Positions 36,153 through 45,266 of a stretch of DNA of 64,000 nt are shown here, piece by piece. Source of the stretch: Sphingobacterium detergens (lineage in GTDB: Bacteria > Bacteroidota > Bacteroidia > Sphingobacteriales > Sphingobacteriaceae). The notes beneath the pieces were generated by a model that did no database searches, was not told where the DNA came from, and saw nothing but the letters and a program-made list of their open reading frames with translations. The position numbers and the translations under genes were made by a program. The stretch covers positions 1,976,500-2,040,499 of the forward strand of contig NZ_RAPY01000001.1 in the NCBI RefSeq assembly GCF_003610355.1, in the 5' to 3' direction. Numbering within the stretch: the first letter of the stretch is position 1; the number at the start of each line of letters is the position of its first letter.

Positions 36153-38690
36153 ATGAAAAGATCTTTTCTGGGGCTTATCTTAAGTCTGGGATTGGTAGGA
36201 GCGATACATTTGGATGTTTCGGCTCAAAGTAAAGGGGTACATGGACGCGTCAAAACCAAAGATGGCGCAGCAATCGAGTCAGCTACAGTAACCATTACAA
36301 CACTTGGTAGATCAACTTCAACCTCCCGTGATGGCAGTTTTCATTTCTCCGATCTTCCCGATGGGACCTATACCATTCGAATCAAGAGCATAGGCAACGC
36401 TGTTGAAGAACAAACAATAACTGTTAAAGATGGTAAAGCGCAAACAGTTATTGTAGCGATGAATATTTCTGAGTCGCAATTGGAGCAGGTTGAAGTATTT
36501 GGGTATAATTCCCATAATAATAAAACAGTCAATGTTGGGAAAGCAGGTATTATTGATAAAGACCTGCCGCAAAGTGTGCAGATTATTAATAAACAGATCA
36601 TTACCGATCAACAAGTCAACAGATTGAGCGATGCGCTCAAAAATGCGAATGGTGTAGCCATGGGTGCAAATCGTGGTGGTGTAAATGAAAACTTCTATGC
36701 GAGAGGTTACAGCTTGGGAGCAAACAATATCTTTAAAAATGGCGCACGCACAAATAATGGTGGTTCGATAGAAGCCAGTACATTAGAATCCGTTGAAATC
36801 CTTAAAGGAAGTGCTGCATTACTATATGGTGGTGTATCCGGCGGTGCGGTCGTTAATCTGGTTACCAAAAAGCCTAAGTTCTCCTATGGCGGAGAAGCTT
36901 CAATGCGTGTAGGTAGTTATGACTTTTATAAACCTACAGTCGATGTTTACGGCCCAATTTCAAATAAAGTTGCTTTTCGCATGATAGGCACTTATGAAAA
37001 AGCTGGCAGCTTCAGAGATCAGGTCAAGTCAAAACGAACCTATGTTAACCCGTCTGTATTGTATAAGATTTCCGATCAAACGGATCTAAACTTTACATTT
37101 GATTACTTGAAAAGTGATTTCACACCAGACTTCGGAATAGGGACTGTCGACGGCAAATTAAATCAATCTGTTGGAAGAAATACATTCTTAAATGTACCTT
37201 GGGCTTATAACAATACAAATACTTCAAACGGTCAGATCAATTTCAACCATAAATTTAACGAATCCTGGAATTTAAATGCGATCGCAAGTTATCAAACCTA
37301 CGATCGTGACTATTACGGGTCTGATCGGATCCAGGCTGACAAAAATGGTATTGCTCCCAGAAATTTGACAAGATCCAAATCAAACGAATTTACAGCCAAC
37401 CAGCAGTTAAATTTAACAGGTACTGTAAAAACAGGTTCTATTAAACATAAAATTCTAGTCGGTGCCGATGCAGATCAATCACATGCAAATGCATACGCAT
37501 TTTTTATAGAAGGGATTAATTATTATGATGACAAAAAAGTATTAAAAGCAAATCCTTATGATGCGATTTATGTTTTCAATCCGAGTCAAACAGCAGAGCA
37601 TACGACTACAGGCAACGGATTGAGAACTGATATCCCAGGAGCTGATCTGTTGACAAAAACCACAACAGATATCTATCGATACGGTGTATTTCTACAGGAT
37701 CTAATTGAACTGAATGAGAAGTTTAAAGTTTTGGCCGGAATACGCTATTCGTATCAGCGTACGCCTAATTCTGAGCGATTTACTTACAAGGAAAATAAAA
37801 CAGAAGAAATTGTTACAAAAGATGGGCAAGGGAATCCAATGGGAGCCAAAGTTGATAAAGCATGGTCACCTAAATTTGGCTTGATTTATCAGCCAATACC
37901 TTCATCGAGTATATATATCACTTATGCGAATAATTTCACCTCTAACTCCGGCTACGATATCAATTACCAGCCTCTAGCACCATCAATAATTGATCAATAT
38001 GAAGCCGGTGTCAAGAATGATTTTTTCAATGGTCGTTTATCTGCGAATCTTGCCTGGTATAGAATCAATAACAACAAATTCGCTCAACAGCTACTACTGA
38101 AACCAGATGGCACCGAAAACGGCGATGCCAACATGAAGGAGTTCTCCGGAAAGACAGCTTCTGAGGGTCTAGAAGCTGAAGTAACGGGAACATTATTACC
38201 AGGTCTGAATGTGACAGCTGGATACTCCTATAACTATATGCGTTATACCCATACGAATCCTATTTCGAGCTATACAACAACAGTTGGAAATGACACAAAA
38301 ACTGTAGAAATTTCTGGAAGTGAAGAAAACGTACGCTTAGTGGGCACCACTGCTCATACCGCAAATGGAACCGTATTTTACACTTTTCAACAAGGAACTG
38401 TCAAAGGATTAAAACTGGGCTTCTCTTCTTTTTATACGGGCAGACGTAACGCAGGATGGAACAATACGAAAGTGGATGTGAGAAATGGCTTGAACCGTTT
38501 AATTTCAGTCAGTCCATTTACAACAATTGACTTTTCTGCCGGATACACCTATAAAAATTGGAGCATTCTTGGAAAATTGTCCAATATCAACAACGCATTT
38601 AATTATTACATCCACGAAAACTATAGTGTAAACCCTATCCCACCGCGTAGTTTTATGGCAACGCTTTCGTATAAATTCGAGAAAAGATAG
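36153..38690 (+). CDS. TonB-dependent siderophore receptor
   Basis: The 845-residue protein has a signal peptide (about 1-24, LDVSAQ), a carboxypeptidase-regulatory-like domain (about 26-110: VHGRVKTKDGAAIESATVTI), a plug domain (about 125-240: DLPQSVQIINKQIITDQQV, NENFYARGYSLGANNIFKNG, EILKGSAALLYGGVSGGAVVNLVTKKP) and a barrel. The plug pattern is that of siderophore receptors (TIGR01783 type) rather than SusC. The barrel ends FMATLSYKFEKR. It should import an iron-siderophore complex, ligand unknown. No siderophore synthesis or inner-membrane transport genes are close, so it probably takes up a foreign siderophore. A strong terminator follows. Confidence 0.9.
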   Translation: MKRSFLGLILSLGLVGAIHLDVSAQSKGVHGRVKTKDGAAIESATVTITTLGRSTSTSRDGSFHFSDLPDGTYTIRIKSIGNAVEEQTITVKDGKAQTVIVAMNISESQLEQVEVFGYNSHNNKTVNVGKAGIIDKDLPQSVQIINKQIITDQQVNRLSDALKNANGVAMGANRGGVNENFYARGYSLGANNIFKNGARTNNGGSIEASTLESVEILKGSAALLYGGVSGGAVVNLVTKKPKFSYGGEASMRVGSYDFYKPTVDVYGPISNKVAFRMIGTYEKAGSFRDQVKSKRTYVNPSVLYKISDQTDLNFTFDYLKSDFTPDFGIGTVDGKLNQSVGRNTFLNVPWAYNNTNTSNGQINFNHKFNESWNLNAIASYQTYDRDYYGSDRIQADKNGIAPRNLTRSKSNEFTANQQLNLTGTVKTGSIKHKILVGADADQSHANAYAFFIEGINYYDDKKVLKANPYDAIYVFNPSQTAEHTTTGNGLRTDIPGADLLTKTTTDIYRYGVFLQDLIELNEKFKVLAGIRYSYQRTPNSERFTYKENKTEEIVTKDGQGNPMGAKVDKAWSPKFGLIYQPIPSSSIYITYANNFTSNSGYDINYQPLAPSIIDQYEAGVKNDFFNGRLSANLAWYRINNNKFAQQLLLKPDGTENGDANMKEFSGKTASEGLEAEVTGTLLPGLNVTAGYSYNYMRYTHTNPISSYTTTVGNDTKTVEISGSEENVRLVGTTAHTANGTVFYTFQQGTVKGLKLGFSSFYTGRRNAGWNNTKVDVRNGLNRLISVSPFTTIDFSAGYTYKNWSILGKLSNINNAFNYYIHENYSVNPIPPRSFMATLSYKFEKR

Positions 38691-38708
38691 CGATTATTTT
38701 TTCGATCT

Positions 38709-38746
38709 AAAAGAGGGCGCTTTTACATAAAAAAGCGCCCTCTTTT
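38709..38746. terminator. Strong 16-bp terminator hairpin
   Basis: AAAAGAGGGCGCTTTT at 38709-38724 pairs perfectly with AAAAGCGCCCTCTTTT at 38731-38746, loop ACATAA, with further T residues after it. It ends the siderophore receptor gene and, with A/T runs on both sides, could also serve the converging small membrane protein gene. Confidence 0.9.
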
Positions 38747-38777
38747 TTCTATTTTCAGAATTTCAAACTATAGGGCT

Positions 38778-38966
38778 TTATGCTTTGTTTTTATTTCTTT
38801 TGAAAAGATCAGTTGACAATAAAGCAGTAATGGATGCCGCAGCCAATGCAGAGATTCCAATATTTAGCGTACTGACCAAAAAGTGATCGGAAAGTGAATA
38901 CTTAATACCATAATAAGTGATGACGTAAGTAGCCAGATAAGTGATAAATGCTTTAATAATTTCCAT
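38778..38966 (-). CDS. Small membrane protein (62 residues)
   Basis: I choose the ATG at 38966. A longer reading from a GTG at 39098 runs through an intergenic repeat and through a good -7 element (39006-39013), so its extra 44 residues are probably not translated. The 62-residue product has two hydrophobic segments (MEIIKAFITYLATYVITYYG and NIGISALAAASITALL) and a basic tail (KRNKNKA). No family is recognised. It converges on the siderophore receptor terminator and has no evident operon partner. Confidence 0.5.
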   Translation of the reverse strand: MEIIKAFITYLATYVITYYGIKYSLSDHFLVSTLNIGISALAAASITALLSTDLFKRNKNKA

Positions 38967-39005
38967 AAACGAATAATAGGATACAGCTAAAATAATTTTC
39001 CTATA

Positions 39006-39013
39006 CAAATATA
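39006..39013 (-). promoter_or_regulatory. -7 element (TATATTTG, minus strand)
   Basis: TATATTTG on the minus strand is an exact TAnnTTTG match, 40 bases before the ATG at 38966. It supports the short form of the small membrane protein. The -33 region is not clear. Confidence 0.4.
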
Positions 39014-39041
39014 AAGCGCCATTCACGGCTGTTTTTCCTCC

Positions 39042-39079
39042 TCTTACAATTCGCCCCAGATGATTTATGATTCGTAGTT
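39042..39079. repeat. Intergenic repeat, copy 2 of 2
   Basis: It resembles the sequence at 35925-35961: GATTTATGATTCGTAGTT core with one mismatch, preceded by TTACAATTCGCC versus TTACAATCCGCG with one indel. Similarity stops sharply on both sides. Confidence 0.5.
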
Positions 39080-39169
39080 CTGACAGTGATTTTTGCACAG
39101 AATTTTAACTTTATGAGTAAATAATATAAAATATAATACCTATTTTCAAATCAAATTAAAAGTAAATCG

Positions 39170-40216
39170 ATGAAGTCATTCAAACATCAATATCCTCTAT
39201 TGTTGCTGATGCTATCATTTGGTATGACAGCATTTTCTCAAACCAAAGAAGAACTCAAAAAAAAGTACGAGAACAGCAGTATAGATCAAGAGCTCAAGAA
39301 AAAGATGGCTACGGAATTCGTCTTTCCTGACAGCTTAATATTGCCTCCTTTACACTATACCAATTCCTATTATGTATTGGATTCGGCAATCAATGATTTC
39401 CAATCTATTTCCATCGATATTATAGTGCAGGACGATATACCTGATCACTATTCATTTTATATTTCCCCTTTTAATATTGCGCTGAACGATATTCCTTTGT
39501 ATTGTGGTATTCAATCCGCTGGTGGTGGTATCAGTGTGAAGACAGGCAAGGAGCAAGAAATCAAATTTAATGGTATCTTTTCACGCTGGTTTGAACGGAC
39601 AAAAAAGGCATTAAAAACAACGGGATATTATGCTAGTTCAGACGCCGAGGGAGACTTTATCAGCGTCCGCAATACAGTAGGCTGGCATAAGGGGGCTTAT
39701 CGGATAACGCTAAAAAAAGATGGTTATATCCCGGGCAAGGCAGTACCTGATTCAATCAATCACAAAGAGACCTATTTCAGCTGGGGAGATTATGAGCATT
39801 CCTGGATCACCATGTATGTCGAAGATTTAAGCAGCAAAAAGATCACCAATGTGGGGTCTTTGGCATTCCCAGGTAAAAAGATTAAAATGGAGAAACAAAT
39901 CATCTCGTTCTTAGAACAATACAAATACTTTATAGATTTTGCGCAAAGACCGAGAAATCTGGAAGGGATGACTGTGATACATTATGACAAATTGCCTAAA
40001 GTAACCATTATACAGAAAAATTTACAGATCAATGGCAAAACGGTCCATCTTGAGAAGGTGCCCACATCCCACAACCGTACACATAATCCTGAACAAAGTA
40101 AGGTAGCCGGAGAAATGCCCATCTTATCAAAAGACAATTATAATCCTTCCACTGGCGAGTTAACATTAGAGACCGGCGTGTTTGTTGGCTGGCCGGAGAA
40201 ACGAGAAACAGAATAA
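39170..40216 (+). CDS. Exported protein of unknown function
   Basis: The 348-residue protein has a signal peptide (about 1-24, MTAFSQ). The mature part begins with a charged helix (KEELKKKYENSSIDQELKKK) and continues with strand-rich sequence: HYSFYISPFNIALNDIPLYCGIQSAGGG, SWGDYEHSWITMYVEDLSSKKI, VGSLAFPGKKIKM. This looks like a secreted beta-sandwich protein, perhaps carbohydrate-binding, but I recognise no family. It stands alone between the small membrane protein and the GH2 gene and ends at a strong shared hairpin. Confidence 0.65.
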   Translation: MKSFKHQYPLLLLMLSFGMTAFSQTKEELKKKYENSSIDQELKKKMATEFVFPDSLILPPLHYTNSYYVLDSAINDFQSISIDIIVQDDIPDHYSFYISPFNIALNDIPLYCGIQSAGGGISVKTGKEQEIKFNGIFSRWFERTKKALKTTGYYASSDAEGDFISVRNTVGWHKGAYRITLKKDGYIPGKAVPDSINHKETYFSWGDYEHSWITMYVEDLSSKKITNVGSLAFPGKKIKMEKQIISFLEQYKYFIDFAQRPRNLEGMTVIHYDKLPKVTIIQKNLQINGKTVHLEKVPTSHNRTHNPEQSKVAGEMPILSKDNYNPSTGELTLETGVFVGWPEKRETE

Positions 40217-40238
40217 ATGGAAAAATTGCTAAAATCCA

Positions 40239-40279
40239 AAACCAACAAAACCATTCTTTAAGAATGGTTTTGTTGGTTT
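40239..40279. terminator. Strong hairpin between converging genes
   Basis: AAACCAACAAAACCATTC pairs with GAATGGTTTTGTTGGTTT over 18 bp with a 5-base loop. It lies 22 bases after the plus-strand gene and 19 bases after the GH2 stop on the minus strand, so it can end both. Confidence 0.85.
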
Positions 40280-40298
40280 ACCTCAAACTTAGATTAGG

Positions 40299-42815
40299 TT
40301 ATTTGACCATTATTTTTACGGAAGCCAAGTTTAACTTTTTACTTTTTGCTTTAATACGGATTTCACCCTTTTCTCCTTTTTTCGCCTTCACGATGACCAA
40401 TGCCATACCGTTGTATGCTTTACGCGAATGACTTTGGAAAGAAGTAAAATCAATTGCATTTCCATTATCCGTAGATACTATTTCTCCTGCACCCTCGACC
40501 GAGAAATCAATCAGAGCGTCGGATTGGGGTACCAACGTTCCCTTTTTATCCGTTACCTTAACAGAAACAAACACCAATTCCGATTTTTCCCCATCAATCG
40601 TTACACGATCTGCCTCCATTTGAAGTTTTTCCGCTTTGCCCGCGGTTTTAATTTCGGATTTAGCCCATTCTTTACCATCCTTATAAGCAACCACTTTGAC
40701 CGTTCCGGGTTCGTAACGAATACTATCCCATTGCAATCTAAAATCTTGACCTGCCACTTTCTTTTTCCTCCCTTGGCTTCTTCCATTCACGAAAAGTTCA
40801 GCTTCGGTTCCGGAAGTATACACGTGAACAGGTGTAATCTCTCCCTTTCTATTCTCCCAAGTCCAATGTGGCAGGATATGTGCTATCGGCAATTCTGGAC
40901 GCCAATGTGATTGATAGAGAAAAAAGCGATCCTTTGGAAATCCTGCAAGATCAATAATACCGAAATAGCTGCTTCGCGAAGGTGGATTTTTCTTTTTCAA
41001 TTCTTCCAGTGCAGCTTCTAGCTCAGCACGTTTTGTGGGATCCGTCCTAAAGTTCAACAAATTGGTTTCAGCCGAATTATATGGTGTTGGCTCGCCTAAA
41101 TAATCAAAACCCGTCCACACGTATTCCCCCAGCAAGTTTGGATATTGCGTCAATATTCGAAACTGGGTATCTGGCGAACAGCCCCAGCCTGGAGCCGCCC
41201 TATCGTAGGAGGTTACCTGCCACCCATCGTAATCTGTTCCAAAAAAATATTCTCCCCGAGAAGATACACAAGAAGAAGTCTCACTTCCCAAAGTAGGCAT
41301 ATTTTTATAGCGTTCATCTTTATCCCAGCGCCCCTGCTGGCTAAAGAAATAATTAACTCCCATAATATCCAACGCTGTCGCAGCACCCGATTCCCGACCG
41401 CCATCGGGATCATTATAACCATTGGAAACTGGTCGTGTAGGATCAGCATGACGGATAATATCAGCCAAATGCCCAGTCATCTCAATATCTTGCTGTTCAA
41501 GCACTTCATTACCGATAGACCAGATGAAAACCGAAGGATGGTTGCGGTCACGATGAACCATCGCCAATAGATCACGCTCGTGCCATTCATCATATAATTT
41601 GTTGTAATCTTTAGCACGTTTACCTGTTCGCCATGCATCGAAAGCTTCATCCCAGATCAGGATCCCCATTTTATCCGCCAATTCCAATAATTCAGGCGCT
41701 GGTGGATTGTGCGAGGTGCGCAAGGAATTCATACCCATTGTCTTTAACATTTTAAGCTGGCGCTCCAATGCGCTTTTATTGAATGCAGCACCCAATGAAC
41801 CCAAATCATGATGATTACATACGCCTTTTATGTCTACACGGCGACCGTTTAATTTGAAGCCCTCATGTGCTGTAAACTCGATTGTCCGTACCCCAAAAGG
41901 ACTGTAATATGTATCGCTTACTTGACCGTCAACGATTATTTCAATCTTTTCCACATAACGATTTGGAGACAGAATATCCCAGCGTTTCGGTTGATTAATA
42001 CGTGTTTCAAGATTCATTTTGCCACTCGCATTGGCATGAAGGTCTACAAATCCACTGGCAGTCGCCACTTGTTTTCCAGGTTTATCTTGCGCATCCAACT
42101 CGAAATAGGTGGCTTTTACCTCAGCATGTACTGGAAAAAAACGGAAGTTATCCAATGTTACTTCGTTCTTTACCGTGGCGTATTGATCGTTGATAACCGG
42201 TGTTGTAATCGAAGTCCCCCAATGTGCAACATGCACAGCAGAAGTACGCACCATCCATACATGACGATAGATTCCTGCTCCGCTATACCATCTTGATTCC
42301 CAATTTTCCGTATCCAAACGTACAGCCAAAACATTCTCACCCTCTTTTTTCAGATAGGGCGTCAAGTCCATACGAAAGGAACTATAACCATAAGGCCAAG
42401 TTCCCACATAACGACCATTTAACCAAATTTTGGCATTTGCCATAGCACCATCAAAATCCAGATAAACACGCTCTCCAGCTTGAAGGTTCTCGACTTTAAA
42501 ATGTTTTCTATACCATCCTATTCCTTTATAGGGCAGCTTTCCAGATTCACTGGCCAATTCTATACGGAATGGTCCCTCAATAGCCCAATCATGCGGTAGA
42601 TCCAGGCTACGCCAGGTATTATCACTAAACTCGGTCTTATACAAATCATTCGGTTCCGCCAATTGGTTACCATCAGCCTGCAAACCAAAGCGGGAAAACT
42701 TCCAGTCCCGATCAAAAAGCTCAACACGAGCGTTTCCCATGCGTATAATTTCCTGCTGTTGTCCAAATAAGGAGAAGGATAACAGTATTAGGATCATTCC
42801 GAAAATTGCTTTCAT
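40299..42815 (-). CDS. Exported GH2 beta-galactosidase-like enzyme
   Basis: The 838-residue protein has a signal peptide (about 1-19), the GH2 sugar-binding domain (about 35-195: RSLDLPHDWAIEGPF, WLNGRYVGTWPYGYSSF), an Ig-like domain, the TIM barrel (about 315-600) and C-terminal beta domains of the DUF4982/Ig-like type (about 650-838). Catalytic residues fit the family: acid/base Glu437 in IWSIGNEVLE and nucleophile Glu512 in TLGSETSSC. NHHDLGSLGAAFN and RTSHNPPAPELLELADKMG are classical GH2. Beta-galactosidase is the likeliest activity, though GH2 also includes glucuronidases and mannosidases. It is the last gene of a six-gene minus-strand run of exported hydrolases. Confidence 0.88.
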   Translation of the reverse strand: MKAIFGMILILLSFSLFGQQQEIIRMGNARVELFDRDWKFSRFGLQADGNQLAEPNDLYKTEFSDNTWRSLDLPHDWAIEGPFRIELASESGKLPYKGIGWYRKHFKVENLQAGERVYLDFDGAMANAKIWLNGRYVGTWPYGYSSFRMDLTPYLKKEGENVLAVRLDTENWESRWYSGAGIYRHVWMVRTSAVHVAHWGTSITTPVINDQYATVKNEVTLDNFRFFPVHAEVKATYFELDAQDKPGKQVATASGFVDLHANASGKMNLETRINQPKRWDILSPNRYVEKIEIIVDGQVSDTYYSPFGVRTIEFTAHEGFKLNGRRVDIKGVCNHHDLGSLGAAFNKSALERQLKMLKTMGMNSLRTSHNPPAPELLELADKMGILIWDEAFDAWRTGKRAKDYNKLYDEWHERDLLAMVHRDRNHPSVFIWSIGNEVLEQQDIEMTGHLADIIRHADPTRPVSNGYNDPDGGRESGAATALDIMGVNYFFSQQGRWDKDERYKNMPTLGSETSSCVSSRGEYFFGTDYDGWQVTSYDRAAPGWGCSPDTQFRILTQYPNLLGEYVWTGFDYLGEPTPYNSAETNLLNFRTDPTKRAELEAALEELKKKNPPSRSSYFGIIDLAGFPKDRFFLYQSHWRPELPIAHILPHWTWENRKGEITPVHVYTSGTEAELFVNGRSQGRKKKVAGQDFRLQWDSIRYEPGTVKVVAYKDGKEWAKSEIKTAGKAEKLQMEADRVTIDGEKSELVFVSVKVTDKKGTLVPQSDALIDFSVEGAGEIVSTDNGNAIDFTSFQSHSRKAYNGMALVIVKAKKGEKGEIRIKAKSKKLNLASVKIMVK

Positions 42816-42880
42816 TTATTATTATTTATTCGTTGATTATTTAAAAATATGGACCTATACAAGCCTGCTTCTATTTTGCC

Positions 42881-45112
42881 TTAATAAGGTCGATACGCTG
42901 TTCCTTGCATTGTAATTTCACGCTTCCCTCCCACAGATTTCCCCGGTTGACCGCCACCGATATATATTTTCACAGATCCGGTTTGTTGTATCAATTCACC
43001 TTTTTCGTTGACCAGGGCCAGGTCTTCGGCTGTCAGTGTGAAGGTTATCTTTTGAGAACGTCCTTTTTTGATGAACACGCGCTGAAAGCCCTTTAAAGCA
43101 CTGTTTGGAACCTTATAGTTCCCTTCTTTCGGATGAACAACATATAATTGTACAACCTCATCTCCATCACGCTCACCCGTATTTGTAACTTGTACCGTGA
43201 CTTGAATATCTGTTCCCGTTTCCACCATCGCCGGAGCATTTAGCTGATCGTATTCAAAATTAGTATAGCTCAGGCCGTAACCGAACGGATAACGTACTTC
43301 ACCTTTAAAGTAACGGTAAGTTCGGTTTGCCATCGAATAATCCTCAAAATCAGGTAAATCGGCATCGCTCTTATAGGTTGTTAATGGCATACGGCCCGCG
43401 GGATTATACCGACCAAAAAGCACATCGGTAATGGCATCCCCAGCAGCCTGTCCACCATACCATGCCTGCAATATCGCATCGACATGTTGCGACTCCCAGT
43501 CAAAACTCATGACTGACCCCGACATATTAACCAAAATAAGAGGTTTTCCTGCCTTCCTCAGTTCTTTCAAAAGCGTAGTTTGTACCTCAGGAGAAGCCAT
43601 AGTAGAACGGTCGCCGTTCACAAAAGCACCATAGCCCGCAGCCCCTGCATCACCTGCTTCTCCTTCATAATCTGCAGTTATACCACCAACAAAGACAATA
43701 ACGTCTGCTGCACTAGCTTTTTTAACAATTTCTTCAAAAGAAGGACCACCATCTATTTTTTTCATGATTTCAGTTCCTGCGAAATAGTCAATAGCGATTT
43801 GCTTACCATAACGTTTTTGTAAACTGCTCAATGGAGTGATGATTTCAGAAGGGGTACCAAAATAATTGGCTAACTGCGCATGTCCATTATTGGCATTGGG
43901 TCCGATCAAAGCAACTCTTTTTATTTTATTGGGGTCAAGGGGTAGGATACTGTGCTCATTTTTCAATAGCACTATAGACTCCTGTGCCATTTTATAAGCA
44001 TGTGCTTTATGTGATTTACTTTCGATAACCTCACGGCCGATCTTCGCATAAGGCACGAGCGCTTGTGGATCAAACATGCCCAATTGAAACCAGATCTGTA
44101 AAAGTCGGGTCAAGGATACATCGATATCTTTTTCAGATAAAGCACCTTGCTTTACCCCCTGTTCCAGCAATTGATATAAATTGCCACATTCAAGATCTGT
44201 TCCCGCTAATACGGCAGCACTAACGGCTGCTGTATTATCCGGATGTGTATTATGCCCACTGGCAAAATCATTAATACCGCCGCAATCCGATGTCACATAA
44301 CCTTTAAAGCCCCATTGCTGACGTAAAATGTTATTGAGCAATATATTATTTCCACAACAAGGCATTCCATCCAAACGATTATAGGCGCACATGATACCAT
44401 GTACCTTAGCTTTTACGACCAATTGGCGAAACGCCGGGAGGTAGGTATCCCAAAGATCATAAGGTGTTACTTCGGCATTAAAAGAATGTCTGTTATGCTC
44501 AGGTCCGCTATGCACAGCATAATGCTTGGCTGCAGCAACTGCCTTTAGATAATGTGGATCATCCCCCTCCAGTCCCTGAACAATTGCTGTTCCGATCTGT
44601 CCCGTTAAATAAGGATCCTCACCATAAGTTTCCTGTCCCCTTCCCCACCGTGGATCGCGAAAGATATTGATATTGGGTGTCCAATAGGTCAAGCCACGAT
44701 AACGTTTACCTGTTTTTCCGGCCTTTAAATCTTCATTGAAAAGCGCGCGTCCCTCAGTCGACGTATAATCGCCCATCTGTCTGACCGCAACCGTATTGAA
44801 GGTTGCTGCCATCCCTATTGCCTGTGGATATACAGTTACCTTTTCTGCTGTACGTGCGACACCGTGCAGTGCCTCATTCCACCAATCGTATGCTGGAATG
44901 TCCAATCGTGGAATTCCTTTAAACTCATGTTTCATCATCTGCACTTTCTCTGATAAAGTCAGTCGTGCAATCAGATCTTGTATACGTTCTTCGCGGCTCT
45001 TTTTCACATCTAGAAAAGCATAATTTTTGCTTTGTGCCATAGCCTGCTTTCCTCCACCTACAAGCAATAGAAAAAGTATAGTCAATTGCGAAAAACAACA
45101 GTTAAATTTCAT
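42881..45112 (-). CDS. Exported GH3 enzyme, beta-xylosidase-like subgroup
   Basis: The 743-residue protein has a signal peptide (about 1-27, AMAQ), the GH3 N-terminal barrel, the second GH3 domain (about 385-610) and a C-terminal fibronectin III-like domain (about 645-725). YDWWNEALHGVAR near the start and YWTPNINIFRDPRWGRGQETYGEDPYL are typical of the xylan 1,4-beta-xylosidase/alpha-L-arabinofuranosidase-like branch of GH3. The nucleophile is expected to be Asp276 in GYVTSDCGG. It lies 65 bases upstream of the GH2 gene on the same strand. Activity on xylose- or glucose-linked oligosaccharides is likely; the exact sugar cannot be read. Confidence 0.88.
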   Translation of the reverse strand: MKFNCCFSQLTILFLLLVGGGKQAMAQSKNYAFLDVKKSREERIQDLIARLTLSEKVQMMKHEFKGIPRLDIPAYDWWNEALHGVARTAEKVTVYPQAIGMAATFNTVAVRQMGDYTSTEGRALFNEDLKAGKTGKRYRGLTYWTPNINIFRDPRWGRGQETYGEDPYLTGQIGTAIVQGLEGDDPHYLKAVAAAKHYAVHSGPEHNRHSFNAEVTPYDLWDTYLPAFRQLVVKAKVHGIMCAYNRLDGMPCCGNNILLNNILRQQWGFKGYVTSDCGGINDFASGHNTHPDNTAAVSAAVLAGTDLECGNLYQLLEQGVKQGALSEKDIDVSLTRLLQIWFQLGMFDPQALVPYAKIGREVIESKSHKAHAYKMAQESIVLLKNEHSILPLDPNKIKRVALIGPNANNGHAQLANYFGTPSEIITPLSSLQKRYGKQIAIDYFAGTEIMKKIDGGPSFEEIVKKASAADVIVFVGGITADYEGEAGDAGAAGYGAFVNGDRSTMASPEVQTTLLKELRKAGKPLILVNMSGSVMSFDWESQHVDAILQAWYGGQAAGDAITDVLFGRYNPAGRMPLTTYKSDADLPDFEDYSMANRTYRYFKGEVRYPFGYGLSYTNFEYDQLNAPAMVETGTDIQVTVQVTNTGERDGDEVVQLYVVHPKEGNYKVPNSALKGFQRVFIKKGRSQKITFTLTAEDLALVNEKGELIQQTGSVKIYIGGGQPGKSVGGKREITMQGTAYRPY

Positions 45113-45266
45113 CGTTTTATCTATTAGTCAATAATGATTTTTTCTTTTAAATTGTTCCAAAACGGATTATCTGCATGTCCACCATTGCAAAGCCGAATCG
45201 GCTAACCACCCCTGTTGATCAAATCAAATTGTTTCGTTCCAGGTACCAACTACGCGACAATGTATT

